Source: Dryocosmus kuriphilus (Eukaryota; Arthropoda; Insecta; Hymenoptera; Cynipidae). Taken from it: a stretch of 64,000 bases of DNA. The notes under the pieces are model-generated. The model saw only the letters and a list, made by a program, of their open reading frames with translations, made no database searches and was not told the origin of the DNA. Position 1 is the stretch's first letter. Every line of letters starts with the position of its first letter. Position numbers and translations under genes: made by a program. Of the stretch, positions 10,231 through 21,203 are shown piece after piece. The stretch lies in NCBI GenBank assembly GCA_038277395.1, contig CM076189.1, positions 208,050,011 to 208,114,010 of the forward strand. The letters are read 5' to 3'.

Positions 10231-11552
10231 CGAGGACCTACCCAAAAGAAACCGAACTACTTTTGTACAAAGTTATTATTTTGATTTTTCTACAAAAAAC
10301 ATTTAATCTCCTTCAAAGTACTCTCCATTGGAGACAATACACTTATCTAATCTTTTATTCCATTGTTCGAAACATTTTTTAAATTCCTCTTTTGTGATGC
10401 TTGACAGCGCCTCCGTCGTTTTTTCCTTCACTTCAGCTACGTCCGCAAAACGCTTTCCTTTCATGTCCCTTTTCATTCGGGGGAATAAAAAAAAGTCACA
10501 GGGGGCTAAATCGGGTGAATAGGGTGGGTGAGGAACAGTGGCCATGCTATTTTTGGTCAAAAATCGGCGCACAGAAAGAGCTGTGTGAGCAGGGGCGTTG
10601 TCGTGGTGGAAAAACCAGTCCCCCGACTGCCACAAATCAGGCCTTTTCCGTCGTAAGCTGTTGCGCAATCTTTTCAAGACTTCCAGGTAAAATGCCTGAT
10701 TAACTGTCTGACCCGGTGGAACAAATTCTGAATGGACGACTCCTCTCACATCGAAAAAACAAATGAGCATCGTCTTAATGTTTGACCTCACCTGACGAGC
10801 TTTTTTAGGGCGAGGCGAATTTTGAGTCTTCCATTGACTTGACTGTTGCTTAGTTTCAGGATCGTATCCATAACACCACGATTCGTCACCTGTTATGACC
10901 TTGGAAAAAAAGTTTGGATCATTTTGGAATTCCTCCTTCAAAGCACAGCATGCTTGCACGCGGCCTTGTTTTTGCTCTGCAGTCAGCAGTCGAGGAACAA
11001 ATTTTGCAGCCACCCTTCTCATCCCCAAATCTTCACTTAGAATTCTCTGTACTGAACTCCAACTCACGCCAGATTTCTCCACAACTTCTTCGATGGTCCT
11101 TCGTCGATCTTCCAGGATGATTTCACGAATTTTTTCAACATTTTCGTCGGTTCGGGCCGTCGAAGGACGTCCAGAGCGAGGTTGATCGTCAATTGACATT
11201 TCCCCACTTTTAAAACGAGAAAACCACTCGAACACTTGAGTTTTTCCCATAGCATCATCCTTGTAGGCCGTTTTTAACATTTGAAGAGTTTCTGTGCCCG
11301 TTTTCCCGAGCAGGAAGCAAAACCTCACGTTGGCACGCTGATCACGAAAATCAACCATCACAAAAAACGACGAGCGCGCAAAGCAACAGTCACAAAAAAA
11401 TTACACACACCAAATGCAACCTTACACAGTGATAGCAGTTGGCATACTAACTGGTGAAAAGTGCCTCTACACGCACCTACCGGCAAAAACCCGGTACTAC
11501 AACAACTCCGCTCCCCACAACATCAGTTCGGTTTCTTTTGGGTAGGCCCTCG
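10231..11552 (-). mobile_element. Full-length mariner element with an intact transposase frame
   Basis: 1322 bp, with terminal inverted repeats (cgaggacctacccaaaag on the left, the complement of cgagggcctacccaaaag on the right) and TA on both sides (10229-10230, 11553-11554). The inverted repeats differ at one base near the tip. The internal deletion copy at 7336-8276 is nearly identical outside its deletion. Together with an uninterrupted transposase frame, this indicates recent activity of the family in this lineage. Confidence 0.97.
10303..11358 (-). CDS. Mariner (DD34D) transposase, intact
   Basis: 351 residues from the ATG at 11358 (MVDFRDQR), the usual mariner length. The protein would bind the terminal repeats and cut and paste the element at TA sites in the nucleus. 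The N-terminal part holds the helix-turn-helix (residues 5-110, with GKTQVFEWFSRFKSGEMSI and DQPRSGRP). The catalytic domain has D158 in ITGDESWCYGYDPETKQQ, D253 in HHDNAPAHTA and D288 in YSPDLAPCDFF. The last two are separated by 34 residues, so this is DD34D. The usual WVPHEL linker is represented by KFVPRLLT. The codon before the ATG is GTG and was not used as the start. All hallmarks of an active enzyme are present. Activity itself is not shown. Confidence 0.96.
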   Translation of the reverse strand: MVDFRDQRANVRFCFLLGKTGTETLQMLKTAYKDDAMGKTQVFEWFSRFKSGEMSIDDQPRSGRPSTARTDENVEKIREIILEDRRRTIEEVVEKSGVSWSSVQRILSEDLGMRRVAAKFVPRLLTAEQKQGRVQACCALKEEFQNDPNFFSKVITGDESWCYGYDPETKQQSSQWKTQNSPRPKKARQVRSNIKTMLICFFDVRGVVHSEFVPPGQTVNQAFYLEVLKRLRNSLRRKRPDLWQSGDWFFHHDNAPAHTALSVRRFLTKNSMATVPHPPYSPDLAPCDFFLFPRMKRDMKGKRFADVAEVKEKTTEALSSITKEEFKKCFEQWNKRLDKCIVSNGEYFEGD

Positions 11553-11554
11553 TA

Positions 11555-11790
11555 TCGTCCTTAGATTGGTTTAAATGCCTGTGTAGCAGAAAACACTTCA
11601 AAGTGGAACAAATGCTTTTCAATTTTTTTGATGAATTTACAGTGATTTCACAAATATTATCCTGATAATTAAGTTCATCGGGTTTTATATATTAGTCAAG
11701 AATTCATTTCAGGATAAGTTTCTTTTATCTTCTTTAAAAATTTCCTTTGAGCAAGTTTGACCAGTTTACCTCTTGTATATTAGTTTATAC
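11555..11790 (-). repeat. Inverted repeat arm, left (pairs with 12190-12440)
   Basis: Its reverse complement matches 12190-12440: shared ttaaagaag, aaacttatcc, gaaatgaattctt, aattatcaggataatattt and aaaagcattt. The arms flank a SINE. Both are diverged, so this is an old rearrangement of repeat R material. Confidence 0.75.
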
Positions 11791-11805
11791 TCCCTCCCTT
11801 TTACG

Positions 11806-12093
11806 GGTTTTGAGAGTCTTACAGAACAATTCCAAACAAATTTTAAAACTTCCTTCGTCTCTCAAAATCGCTTAGCGACCCCTAAGCAATATGCCCCTCG
11901 ACATGAAGCATCTTCCCCGAAATATCACTGGCCTCTTTATGAGGGGACCTACAGTTTAACGTGAGTTCCGAACCACGAGAGTCTTGGTAGAAGTACATAG
12001 AAAATTCCAATGGTATTCGGCTCAGGAATAGAACACCATACCCCTTGCTTAGAAGGCCGACGCGCTACCACCTGAGCCACCGAGGCTTTTGTT
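11806..12093 (-). mobile_element. tRNA-derived SINE, copy 2
   Basis: On the minus strand the head reads cctcggtggctcaggtggta (A-box region) at about 12093, then a body including tctatgtacttctaccaag and ctgtaggtccc. It is the same family as 9602-9835 and 33628-33790. It lies in the spacer between two inverted repeat arms. Confidence 0.7.
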
Positions 12094-12189
12094 TGACCAG
12101 TTTACCAACTTTTACCACACGACCGACATGATTATGGATGAGAATTGTACATGCATCTGACGGCCATGACGGTCAGTGCTTACGGTCAC

Positions 12190-12440
12190 GTGGTAAAAGT
12201 TGGTTAAACCAGAGTTAAACATGGTCAGAGACAATTTTTAAAGAAGTTAAAGAAACTTATCCGGAAATGAATTCTTAAACAAATTTATAGAACCCGCTGA
12301 GCCTAATTATCAGGATAATATTTACGAAGTCACTGGAATTGCACAAAAAAAGCTAAAAAGCATTTATTCCACACTTCCAAAGGTTGTGTGCCACCAGGTG
12401 CCACACAGGAATTTATACCAATCATGACCAATCTACGGAC
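12190..12440 (+). repeat. Inverted repeat arm, right (pairs with 11555-11790)
   Basis: See the left arm. On the far side this arm continues into repeat R copy b. Confidence 0.75.
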
Positions 12441-12499
12441 AATATTTACCTTACCGACTGATAATGTAGGCAATTGATGGTAATAATAAACACATAATT

Positions 12500-12861
12500 A
12501 CCCAGAGAGCCAGAGTTGTAGTTCAACTAGTTGGTGATCAACTTTTTTCGTCAACTTTAAGCCAACTTTACGTCAACTTCAGAATTTACAACTGTTACCG
12601 TCAAGTTCTTGTCCGATTGCGGCAGTAGATTAACGGAAAGTTGCTCTACCAACTTAACCTCAATTTGCGGTTAGTTTGACGGTAACAAGTTGTAGTTCAA
12701 ATAGTTGGTGATCAAGATTTTTCGTCAACTTTAAGCCAACTTTACGTCAACTTCAGAATTTACAACTGTTACCGTCTAGTTGTTGTCCGATTGCGGCACT
12801 AGATTAATGGAAAGTCGCTCACCAACTTAACCTCAATTTGCGGTTAGTTGTGCTATCTGGG
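12500..12861. mobile_element. MITE with an internal tandem duplication
   Basis: Short inverted termini, cccagagagc against the complement of gctatctggg, and a taatt direct repeat on each side (12495-12499 and 12862-12866). The inside consists of two units of about 174 bp starting at 12516 and 12690. Both contain ttggtgatca, cgtcaactttaagccaac and ccgattgcggca. The paralog at 9520-9560 lacks it, which is consistent with an insertion into repeat R. Confidence 0.7.
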
Positions 12862-12879
12862 TAATTGTTAAGCAATATC

Positions 12880-13215
12880 ACAAATATTCGTAATTTTTGA
12901 AGTTATTATAAGCACTATAAATAATTTTTAGTGTTAAAAAAGAGCATAAACATGATTTGCAGCTAAGCCAACTTCAGGCAATTGAATTCATAGTCTAAGG
13001 TTTGAGGTTATGCTTGCCGAATTTCTAATTTTTTTGAGAAATTCAATATCGATACGACAAATTCTTTTAGAACTAAGCCTCTGCGTTAATAATCTCTTAT
13101 TATTGTCGCAATTTTGACCGAATTTTACCAAGTTTTACCAGTCTAACCGTAATTACAGGTAAATAGGTAATACCGCGTCATGACCGCGTCACGTTTGGTC
13201 AGGCCAGAGCGGCCA
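12880..13215 (-). repeat. Repeat R, copy b (uninterrupted)
   Basis: On the minus strand this copy joins the sequence of 6561-6790 directly to that of 9385-9530, so it shows the state before repeat E inserted between them. Identity is roughly 80 percent by eye. Confidence 0.75.
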
Positions 13216-13253
13216 GCGATGAGGTCAGGGCGTCAGGCCACTTTAGAGCATAT

Positions 13254-14728
13254 CAGCCCTATGCATTGCCCGTGTATGTGTATGGAGCAGTTGTTTCTTT
13301 AGCATCCGGAGGGGTATCGTAGTTCAAATAAATCCAATAGATGGCGCTCCGATCAGGTAGTCCGGTTTTGGCATTCTGTTGTATACAAAAAATACTAAAA
13401 TTAATTAAAAGCTTGATAGTTTCAATGAATATAAAAGGAAGAACATAGTTTTTAGTAACAATAAGAGTAGCTGTAATTATTAATCCAAAACAATTCATGA
13501 AAACATGTAATTTAATATTAGGAAAATTGAATATGAAGATGAGTATTTTGAAAACATTTTGAATTGTGTATTTATAATTTTATATTGTTTATTCTGTTAA
13601 TGTAATTAATTATTTTATAAACAAATGTAATTGTTACAATTTTCAAACATCGATTGATAATATTATTTAATTAATAGTAGTAACAAATATTATTTAAACA
13701 ATAATAATTAGCCTTATAATCTACTTTTTCATTAATGCATCTAAACATTTCCTCTATCCAAGAAATAAATATATTTATATATAATTTATTTATAATAAAT
13801 TGTATATAAATTAATTGTTGTAAAAATTGTATCAAAATAATTTGCAATTAAGAAAAATTATTTATTGAATATATTTATATTTTATATATTATTGAAGACA
13901 CTTATAACCAAGTTCGATTTCTTTCCAAAAAGCAATTTTTTTTCTTAATAGTTGACTTAAATTAATGAAAACCATGTAGGTAAACAAAATAAATACAAAA
14001 CAATAATAAGAAACGAAATTAACATACCATGGACATAACATTTCTATCCGGACCTTTAACTTCCGCCTTCCGAATTGTCACTTTCACAAAAGTGATTTTC
14101 ACAAACTGCATGTCTATATCGCAAAATAATATCATCTCTCCGTATAGCATGTTGCCACTGTTTAATTTCTTTGGGATCTTTTGGCACAAGGAAAAAAATT
14201 ATACTTCTCCGAATTGCTGTCATAGCCTGACGTACAGCCCGGAGCTACACATCCTAATCCGATAATTTCGCAACAAACTTTTAACCCTTTTATCACAATA
14301 AATAATTCACTCGGCTAGGATATTTACCGTTTTTGCGAATACCGCCAATACATAACCTACATAACAATGCAAAAACCGCAAAAACAAAACACTATATATA
14401 TATGTCATATTTGTACAATTGGTACAATTCAAAATGTTTTCAAAATACTCATCTTTTTATTCAATTTTCCTGATATTAAATTACATGTTTTCATGAATTG
14501 TTTTGGATTAATAATTACAGCTACTCTTTTTGTTACTAAAAAACTATGTTCTTTTTTTTATATTCATTGAAACTATCAAGTTTTGAATTAATTTTAGTAT
14601 TTTTTCTATACATAACAATGCAAAAACCGGATTACCTGATCGGAGCGCCATCTATTGGATTTATTTGAACTAAGATACCCCTCCGGATGCTAAGGAAACA
14701 TAAAAAGTGTGGGCGATGCATAGGGCTG
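13254..14728. mobile_element. 1.5-kb foldback element with arms of about 310 bp
   Basis: The ends are cagccctatgcattgccc and its near-complement gggcgatgcatagggctg. The arms, about 13254-13565 and 14420-14728, match throughout, for example tccggaggggtat, ccaatagatggcgc, aaacatgtaattt and aatactcatctt on the complement. The central 850 bp is AT-rich and has no recognisable gene. The open frames at 13259-13498 and 14367-14570 are the same arm sequence read in opposite orientations. A target duplication is not clear. Confidence 0.8.
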
Positions 14729-14990
14729 GTGCATATAGACCTAAAGCCCTAGAGGCAGCCTCGCGTGTTAAAAAGCCGTGGCCGATTTGGCCTGGAGAGA
14801 GAGACAGACTGTGAGTGTCTTGGACCACTCTATCTCTGTCGCGCAGCACTGTATTTGGTTGGTTCATTTTTGCCAATTTTTGCACTATACAGTTATAGAA
14901 ACACTGAACACATTAGCGTGGACAGCTCACAATTTTCTGCTTTAATTTAAGATGTAATTTTTACATTTATTACATTTTTTTTTACACAAA

Positions 14991-17900
14991 ATGGTGAAAA
15001 AGTGTTATTATCCCTGGTTGCAAAATCGTTTCTGACGATCCGGGTTGTCTCATTTTAGGTTATCGCAAGTATGTTTTACTTTATAATTCATTTAATCTAT
15101 TTTGAGGTTAAAGTTAACTACTTTTTTTATTTACTTTTTTTAACTGTTTTTTATAATGATTTATTTAAGGATACCTACAAATGCAAATATAAAAGAAAAA
15201 TGACTAAATATTTTAAATGATAAAGTTTGAAATATTATTGATAAAGAGTTTGAAAAGAAGTATGCGTACATTTGTGATTTACATTTTGATGTGGAATGTT
15301 TTTTTTTTTCTGGATTAAATAAGAAATTGTTAATTCGACAAGGATCTTGTCCATCAATTTTCACCAGCATTGAAAATAAAAGGAATGCTGCGTATGTATG
15401 AAGAATTTATTAAAAGTGACTTTTATATATTTTATCAAACTTTGACATTGATGTAATAACATTATTTTCGTAGACAAGTTGTAGCTGAAAAATAAGATTT
15501 TATTTTTAAAAGATTGCAGTCACAAAGTGATGAAAACTTTGATAGTTCAACTGAGGAAAAAGAATTCAATGATTCTGTTCCAATGATGAATCCGTAAGTA
15601 CTATTACTTATTACTATCAACATTTTATTTTGATTTTTTTATTAGTTAATTGAGTTAACATTTATCTCTTGTTTGTAGGCTATCGGAAATAATTACATGT
15701 ATTCCTGCAGTATTATGTTACCAAAATGTGATGATTAATAAAACCTTTAATGATAATACTAATATTCTACCAAACTATACTAATAATAATGGAGCAAATG
15801 AGTCCATGCCATCGCTAAAAAATTATGAAACTTTTAACAATGATTCGATGTCCGATTCTTTAAATAATTGTTATAATCTGACTAGTGGTGATACCAGTGG
15901 GAGTATTGCAAGCGAAACAATTTTATTAACTTCGAATACCAGGCAATAATAAAAAAATTAACCTATTTATTAAAGAAAACATCATATTTTCTATAAAAAT
16001 AATTATTTCCAGTGATAAGTCCAACGAAACTGTTTATGCTTAAATATTGAAAAAAGGTCTACTCGATGTTGATCTCAATTCAGTAAATTGCAAAGATAAA
16101 TTACACAAAAAAAAAATTTTTTTAACTTCGTAGAGATTTAAAAAATGCAAGAATGCAAGTATCTCGGTACAAACAACAAATTAAAAATTTGAAATAATTG
16201 CTTTATCTTATAAAAAAGAAACAATTAATCTCTCAATAAGTGTCATCTACGTTAAAAGTGAGTCAAAATATTTGATAGATAAAATTGTATATGAAAAAAA
16301 AAATGTAATTGAAAAATATGATTTGATCAATCTTGAATTTAATATTTTTCAAATGAATCGAAAGTGAATTGTAAATATAGTCAAGGGTGATTTTATTACA
16401 ATGAGAATCAATTTTTAAGAATACTTTAATTGAGATTTTTATTTGATTTACATCTATTTTTATACAGTCAATTAATTAGTTTATCTTTTATACGTAAACT
16501 TATATCAGAAATGAATACTGGAGAAATACTTTTTGTAGATTTTTTATATTTTACAGTAATATGCAATTTACAAATTGTTATCATAAATATATGACTTTTT
16601 ATTTATTTGTTTGTTTTACTTTTGTATGTTTAGGCCACACTTCCTAGTACTGCACATCACCTCTTCCAACGACTTATGTGTAAAAAATCCAATAAACCTT
16701 TTCCGTATAATCTCAAGAAATTTGCAGCTACTTCACACTTTTATTCGACAAAGGCTTATAACTATGTTAGGAACGTATTTATTAAAAGTTTACCACCACA
16801 CCCAATAACTATCCAAAAATGGAGCCGAAAAATACAATGTATGTACTTCAGGAATAAATGCAGCAAGCTTGACGACCATAAAAAGAAAAGTTGAAGCAAG
16901 AAAGCAGCAGAAGACAAAACAACCACTTTTACTTAATATTGCTATGGATGAAATGAAAATTAGAAAAGCGATTGAATTGATTGGTGATAAAGAAAATGGT
17001 CATATAGATTTAGGAAAAGGCTTAGAAAAAAATGATATTCCTGAAGCAGAAAACGTCTTAGTGTTAATGGCTACTGCCGAAAACGGTAAGTGGAAAGTTC
17101 CAATCTCATTTTATTTTATCAAGTCGCTTACTGGGACGGAAAAAGCTCAAATCGTTAAAGAAAAATTTAATAGCACTTCATGAAACTGGTGCAAAATGCA
17201 CTTCCGTAACGTTTGATGGATTGGCATCGAATTTAATTATATGCAAGGAACTAGGTGTGAATTTAGTAATAAATACTAGTCAGATGAAAAACTATTTTTT
17301 CATCCAATAACCAAAGACAAAATATATATGTATTTTATGTGACGCTTGTCATGTATTAAAGTTAATTCGAAATGACATGTCAACTACTGATTTGTACGAT
17401 GCTGATGGTAATGTTATATCTTCGTTCCTCTTAGAAAAGTTAATGGATTTTCAAACATTAAATGGTCTTGATATTTGTAAAATGACAGAACGACATATTC
17501 GGTGGGATGAAAACAAAATGAAAGTGAGTTTAGCAGCTCAGACATTAAGCAACAGAACTGGACAAGCTCTCTCACACTTAAAAGATGATCTAAATCATGA
17601 AGATTTCCAAGACGTGCAAGGAACTGCAACATGTTGTTTTAAATGCGATAAGGGATTTGATATTCTCAATTCACGCCAACTCTATTCAATGAATGTCACG
17701 AAAGCTGGAATATCAAAAAATAACATAGAGTCTACTACAAACACGGTTCGTGATGTGATAGCTTATTTAAAACTATAAAACTGAAGGATAATACGCCAGT
17801 TATTTACTCCAAGAAAATCACTGGTTTTATAGGAATGATTATTTCGCTACAAAGTGTCCTTGGAATATACAATGACTATTATAAGGAATATGATGGCAGT

Positions 17901-18390
17901 TATTTATTAACTTATAAGCTTTCCCAAGACCACCTGGAAGTTTACATTAGCACAGTACAGCGAAAGGTTGCTTCAATAATAATCCCACGGCGTATCAATT
18001 TATGAACACTTTTAAGCAATTATTAGTTCATGCAGATGTTAAAGGTTGTGAAAGTGGGAATTGTTTGATTTTAGATGACACAGTCATGTTACAAGTGTGG
18101 GTGCCTAAAAGCGAGGTTTTTGGAACTTCTCAGGTTATATCATTAGATGAAAAAAGGTTTGACACTTCGACAGTTGTACTCACCAATGGTCGTTGCAATT
18201 TGCAAAATTGCGGAGAGACATTTTCGAATGCTATATGTATCAAAAAGGGATATTTACAAAGAACTATTAAGTTCTTGCTTTAAAAGTATTATTGGTTCTG
18301 ATTTAATGATCATGAACCATACTGATAATCCAGAGAAACATGGAAAAATTTGGTTGCGAGGAATTCTCAGTAAATATTTTTCAGACTAAA
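14991..18390 (+). pseudogene. P-element/THAP9-like transposase gene, decayed
   Basis: The gene starts at ATG 14991 with a THAP zinc finger: C..PGC after MVKK, and CDLHF as the C-x2-H half near 15278. Candidate GT-AG introns lie at about 15069-15170, 15390-15471 and 15593-15678. Further on are a coiled-coil remnant (about 16140-16250) and the P-element transposase core. The core includes LPPHPITIQKWSRK (about 16790), the RNase H-like block MDEMKIRKAIE with WKVPISFYF (16950-17120) and CDACHVLKLIRNDM (17340). It also has MTERHIRWDENKMKVSLAAQ (17480) and SQDHLEVYIS (17925). The frame is broken many times, including near 15040, 17183 and 17990. It is a dead relative of THAP9 and Drosophila P transposases. 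Confidence 0.88.
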
Positions 18391-19125
18391 ACATGAAGAA
18401 AAAAAGAAACTTCATTCTAGAAAGAAGCTTCGAAGTCGCTGCACGAAGTTACCTCTTTTTACAAATGAACAATTGTGATAAATCAAATACGTTAGTAAAT
18501 ATTAAATTACCGTTTTCTACTATTAATAATAATGTTCAGTAATATATTATAAGCAGATTAATAATATAAAATGTTCTTAAAAGTAAAAAATTATGTTTTT
18601 ATGGGTTTTATATAAATCTATTGTTTTCATTTATATGAAAATATTTCAAAAAATATTAACTTTTACCACTTTATACAGACACACATAAACAAATTTTTTT
18701 TCAAAATTTATCGTTGTCTTTTTCGAAACATTAATATTAGGGGCATTCATTTCTTTTCTTATTATTTACTTTCAGTCATCTTTTACTGCAAATTTATTAC
18801 GTTAAATTATTCTAAATTATTTCTTAAATATATTTTAAAAACATATTGCAAAGGTTATTTAAAATAAATATAAAAAAGAAAAACGGCAAGAATGTGGATT
18901 TGAACCCGGAAAATAAGTTGGCAGTCAACAGTTACCTCAAAACCAGAAAGTCAATATGATGATAATAAGCCTAAACTTCCTTATGATCATCTACCATCAT
19001 CAGTTTGCGCTTTTCTAATTCATGAAGGAAATATTTTATTTATCAGTTTAATTTCTAAAATAAATTAAATAAATAACATATTAACTTCATTTCCAAAAAT
19101 GGAGTTTTTTTTTTTAGCTTGAAAC
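18391..19125. other. AT-rich spacer, no gene seen
   Basis: Probably 3' remains of the P-like element. No terminal repeat could be paired. A B-box-like ggttcaaatcc on the minus strand near 18905 is too isolated to call a tRNA or SINE. Confidence 0.45.
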
Positions 19126-19840
19126 CATGGAGAATAGACATAAGCCATAAGGAGACCAAACTGTATTGCATGGACTTCACCTAAAGCGTGCACTCTTTTG
19201 TTGCCAGAACTACGAAGTAGTGTTCGAACATTCCATACGAGGCGCGCAACTCGCACTTAAAAAAGAAATATGTCCGTCCGTTTCAGTTGTCAACATAACA
19301 TCATAACCTTTAAAGTATTGCGACGACTATTACTTTCTATTTTAAGAGACCATAGTACTTGCACAATTTACAACCATTAAATATGTCTCTACATTCGTTT
19401 CAAATCAAGTAATTATCTTTTTTTCTATTTACTTTTTTCACCTATTTAGAAGCAGCAAAAACTTTTTACATTAATTTTATTTTTTTGCATTCTTCGTTTG
19501 TGATTATACTTATACCAGCTTTCTCATCCACACAAAACAGTAATTCTTACACTTATGCAGTTTAATAAATATAAATTACCCACCTCCTTCATTTTCTATT
19601 AAGTACATTTATACACTGTCACTAGAATTAATTAATAATGCTGACTATTTTAATAAAACTGACTTAAATTGACCAGTCAAAACAAAAAATATATGTTAAA
19701 AATAATATCAGACATATTTCTTTTTGAGGTGCGAGTGGTGCGCCTCGTACCAAATTTCGAACAAACTTCGTACTTCTGACAACAGAAAAGTGCACATTTT
19801 CCGATACACTAGTTTGGTCTCCTTATGCCTATTCTCCATG
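19126..19840. mobile_element. Foldback MITE of about 715 bp
   Basis: Arms 19126-19270 and 19710-19840 are inverted copies. catggagaatagacataag starts the left arm and its near-complement ends the right arm. Both contain a ggagaccaaact block, a tgcgcgcctcgta-like block and a catatttctt block. The 430-bp centre is AT-rich with no coding potential. A weak relative of the tip (aaggagaccgtatgcctat) lies at 20581-20600. Confidence 0.75.
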
Positions 19841-20659
19841 CTTAATATATTCAATTACATTCGTAATAACAGAGATAGTAATAATCTTGCCTACAAGTAC
19901 AAGCGTCAATTAGAGGGGAGAACAAGCAGCCAATCACACATATGCTCAAAGTCAGGCTATTACCAGCGAGGAGATCTCTGGTCAGGTGACAGGTCCATGA
20001 TCTTTTTTCATGAGTCATGACAGTCAGACGCATGCCACTTCTCATTGGCTAGAATCGCATCTTTGCATCGCGTTAGATCTTACGGTTGTGTTGCTATCTT
20101 TGCGTGAACGCCCAAATCGCGTTAATGTCAACATGTGATCGCCATCTTGAAAACATTACGTCCGCGTAATTTTCCTAAGGTATATGACGTAGACAACCCT
20201 GCCAAAGATATTCTTTGTCAGTAGTGAAATAGTTCAGCAGGGTTGGTCATTTGCGCGTAGCTCAGGGTTTTCAACGCATAATACGTTTTCTACCGTAATA
20301 TACGATGAAACCAGTAGAAAACCGGAGAAAACCCAGTAATTTACGTTTCCAAAATGGCGGAGCTGTTGACATCGTGACAATGAGGTATAACCATGGTATA
20401 ACCTCACTTTTTCAACAGATTTTTTCCTTTGACTGAATTTTTTGCAGTTAAAACTAAATAGAAGTACAACTTATGCCCTCAAGAATGTAAAAATAATTTA
20501 TATCAAAGGGCAAATTGTTTTTTTCTAATTTTTAAACATTGTAAATAGATAAATGCCGTAAATACTGATCACGAAGTACTGCAAGGAGACCGTATGCCTA
20601 TCATGGTTGGTGCTCATTGGTGCTGGTCAACCGCGGGGCGCGGGCCTTTTCCCAGAGAG
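19841..20659. other. Region upstream of DHX8, no gene recognised
   Basis: Mixed sequence with no domain and no repeat partner except the short MITE-like tip near 20581. A small perfect palindrome, ggtataaccatggtatacc-like, lies at about 20381-20402. Confidence 0.4.
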
Positions 20660-20843
20660 TTTCACTTTTTTCAGAACAAGAGCGCCACGTGTAGAGAATG
20701 AAGGAATTACAATATCGGCATAGTAGCAGACGACATACCAGATGATGGCAGACGACAATTCTAAAAATGTCGTCTGCTACTATGGCGATATTGTAATTCC
20801 ACCATTTTTTACACGTGGCGCTCTTGTTCTGAAAGAAGTGGAA
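20660..20843. mobile_element. Hairpin MITE (184 bp) upstream of DHX8
   Basis: An almost perfect inverted repeat: tcagaacaagagcgccacgt at 20671 matches the complement ending at about 20832, and the arms run through gtagcagacgaca on both sides. Arms are about 75-80 bp and the loop about 30 bp. The loop carries a partial extra copy of the arm tip (gatgatggcagacgacaa). The RNA would form one long hairpin. It lies about 360 bp from the DHX8 start codon. Confidence 0.85.
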
Positions 20844-21203
20844 TGGCGCCAGGCGAAATTGTTAAAAAAAGTCAATAAAATAATTAAAGTATAATTATAT
20901 AAGTGTATTATAATGCACAATAAACAATTTCAAATACGGAGTTGTACCACACTGGTTGTACATTTCCGATGAGCAACTTGACTCACCTGTAACTATCAGC
21001 TGTTGCACCCACTGACGGGGTTGCGGCGGAGACGGAGTACGGACTATATAGATTATAGTATATATAGTCAGTGACAGTGTGATGCAGTGTGATCGTGATG
21101 TCGTTTCATGTGGGTTGTTGATGGTGATTATGTTTGACTGGATGGACGACAGTGACAAGGATAAACAAGTCAAAAACTTATATAGAATAAAATTCGTTTC
21201 GCC

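Noticed and set aside
18895..18965. Possible tRNA (B-box ggttcaaatcc on the minus strand followed by T-run)
   Set aside because: The acceptor and anticodon arms do not pair and no A box fits.
20895..21173. 92-residue open frame on the minus strand upstream of DHX8
   Set aside because: Low-complexity Ser/Thr/Ile content and overlap with the likely DHX8 promoter. No family features.
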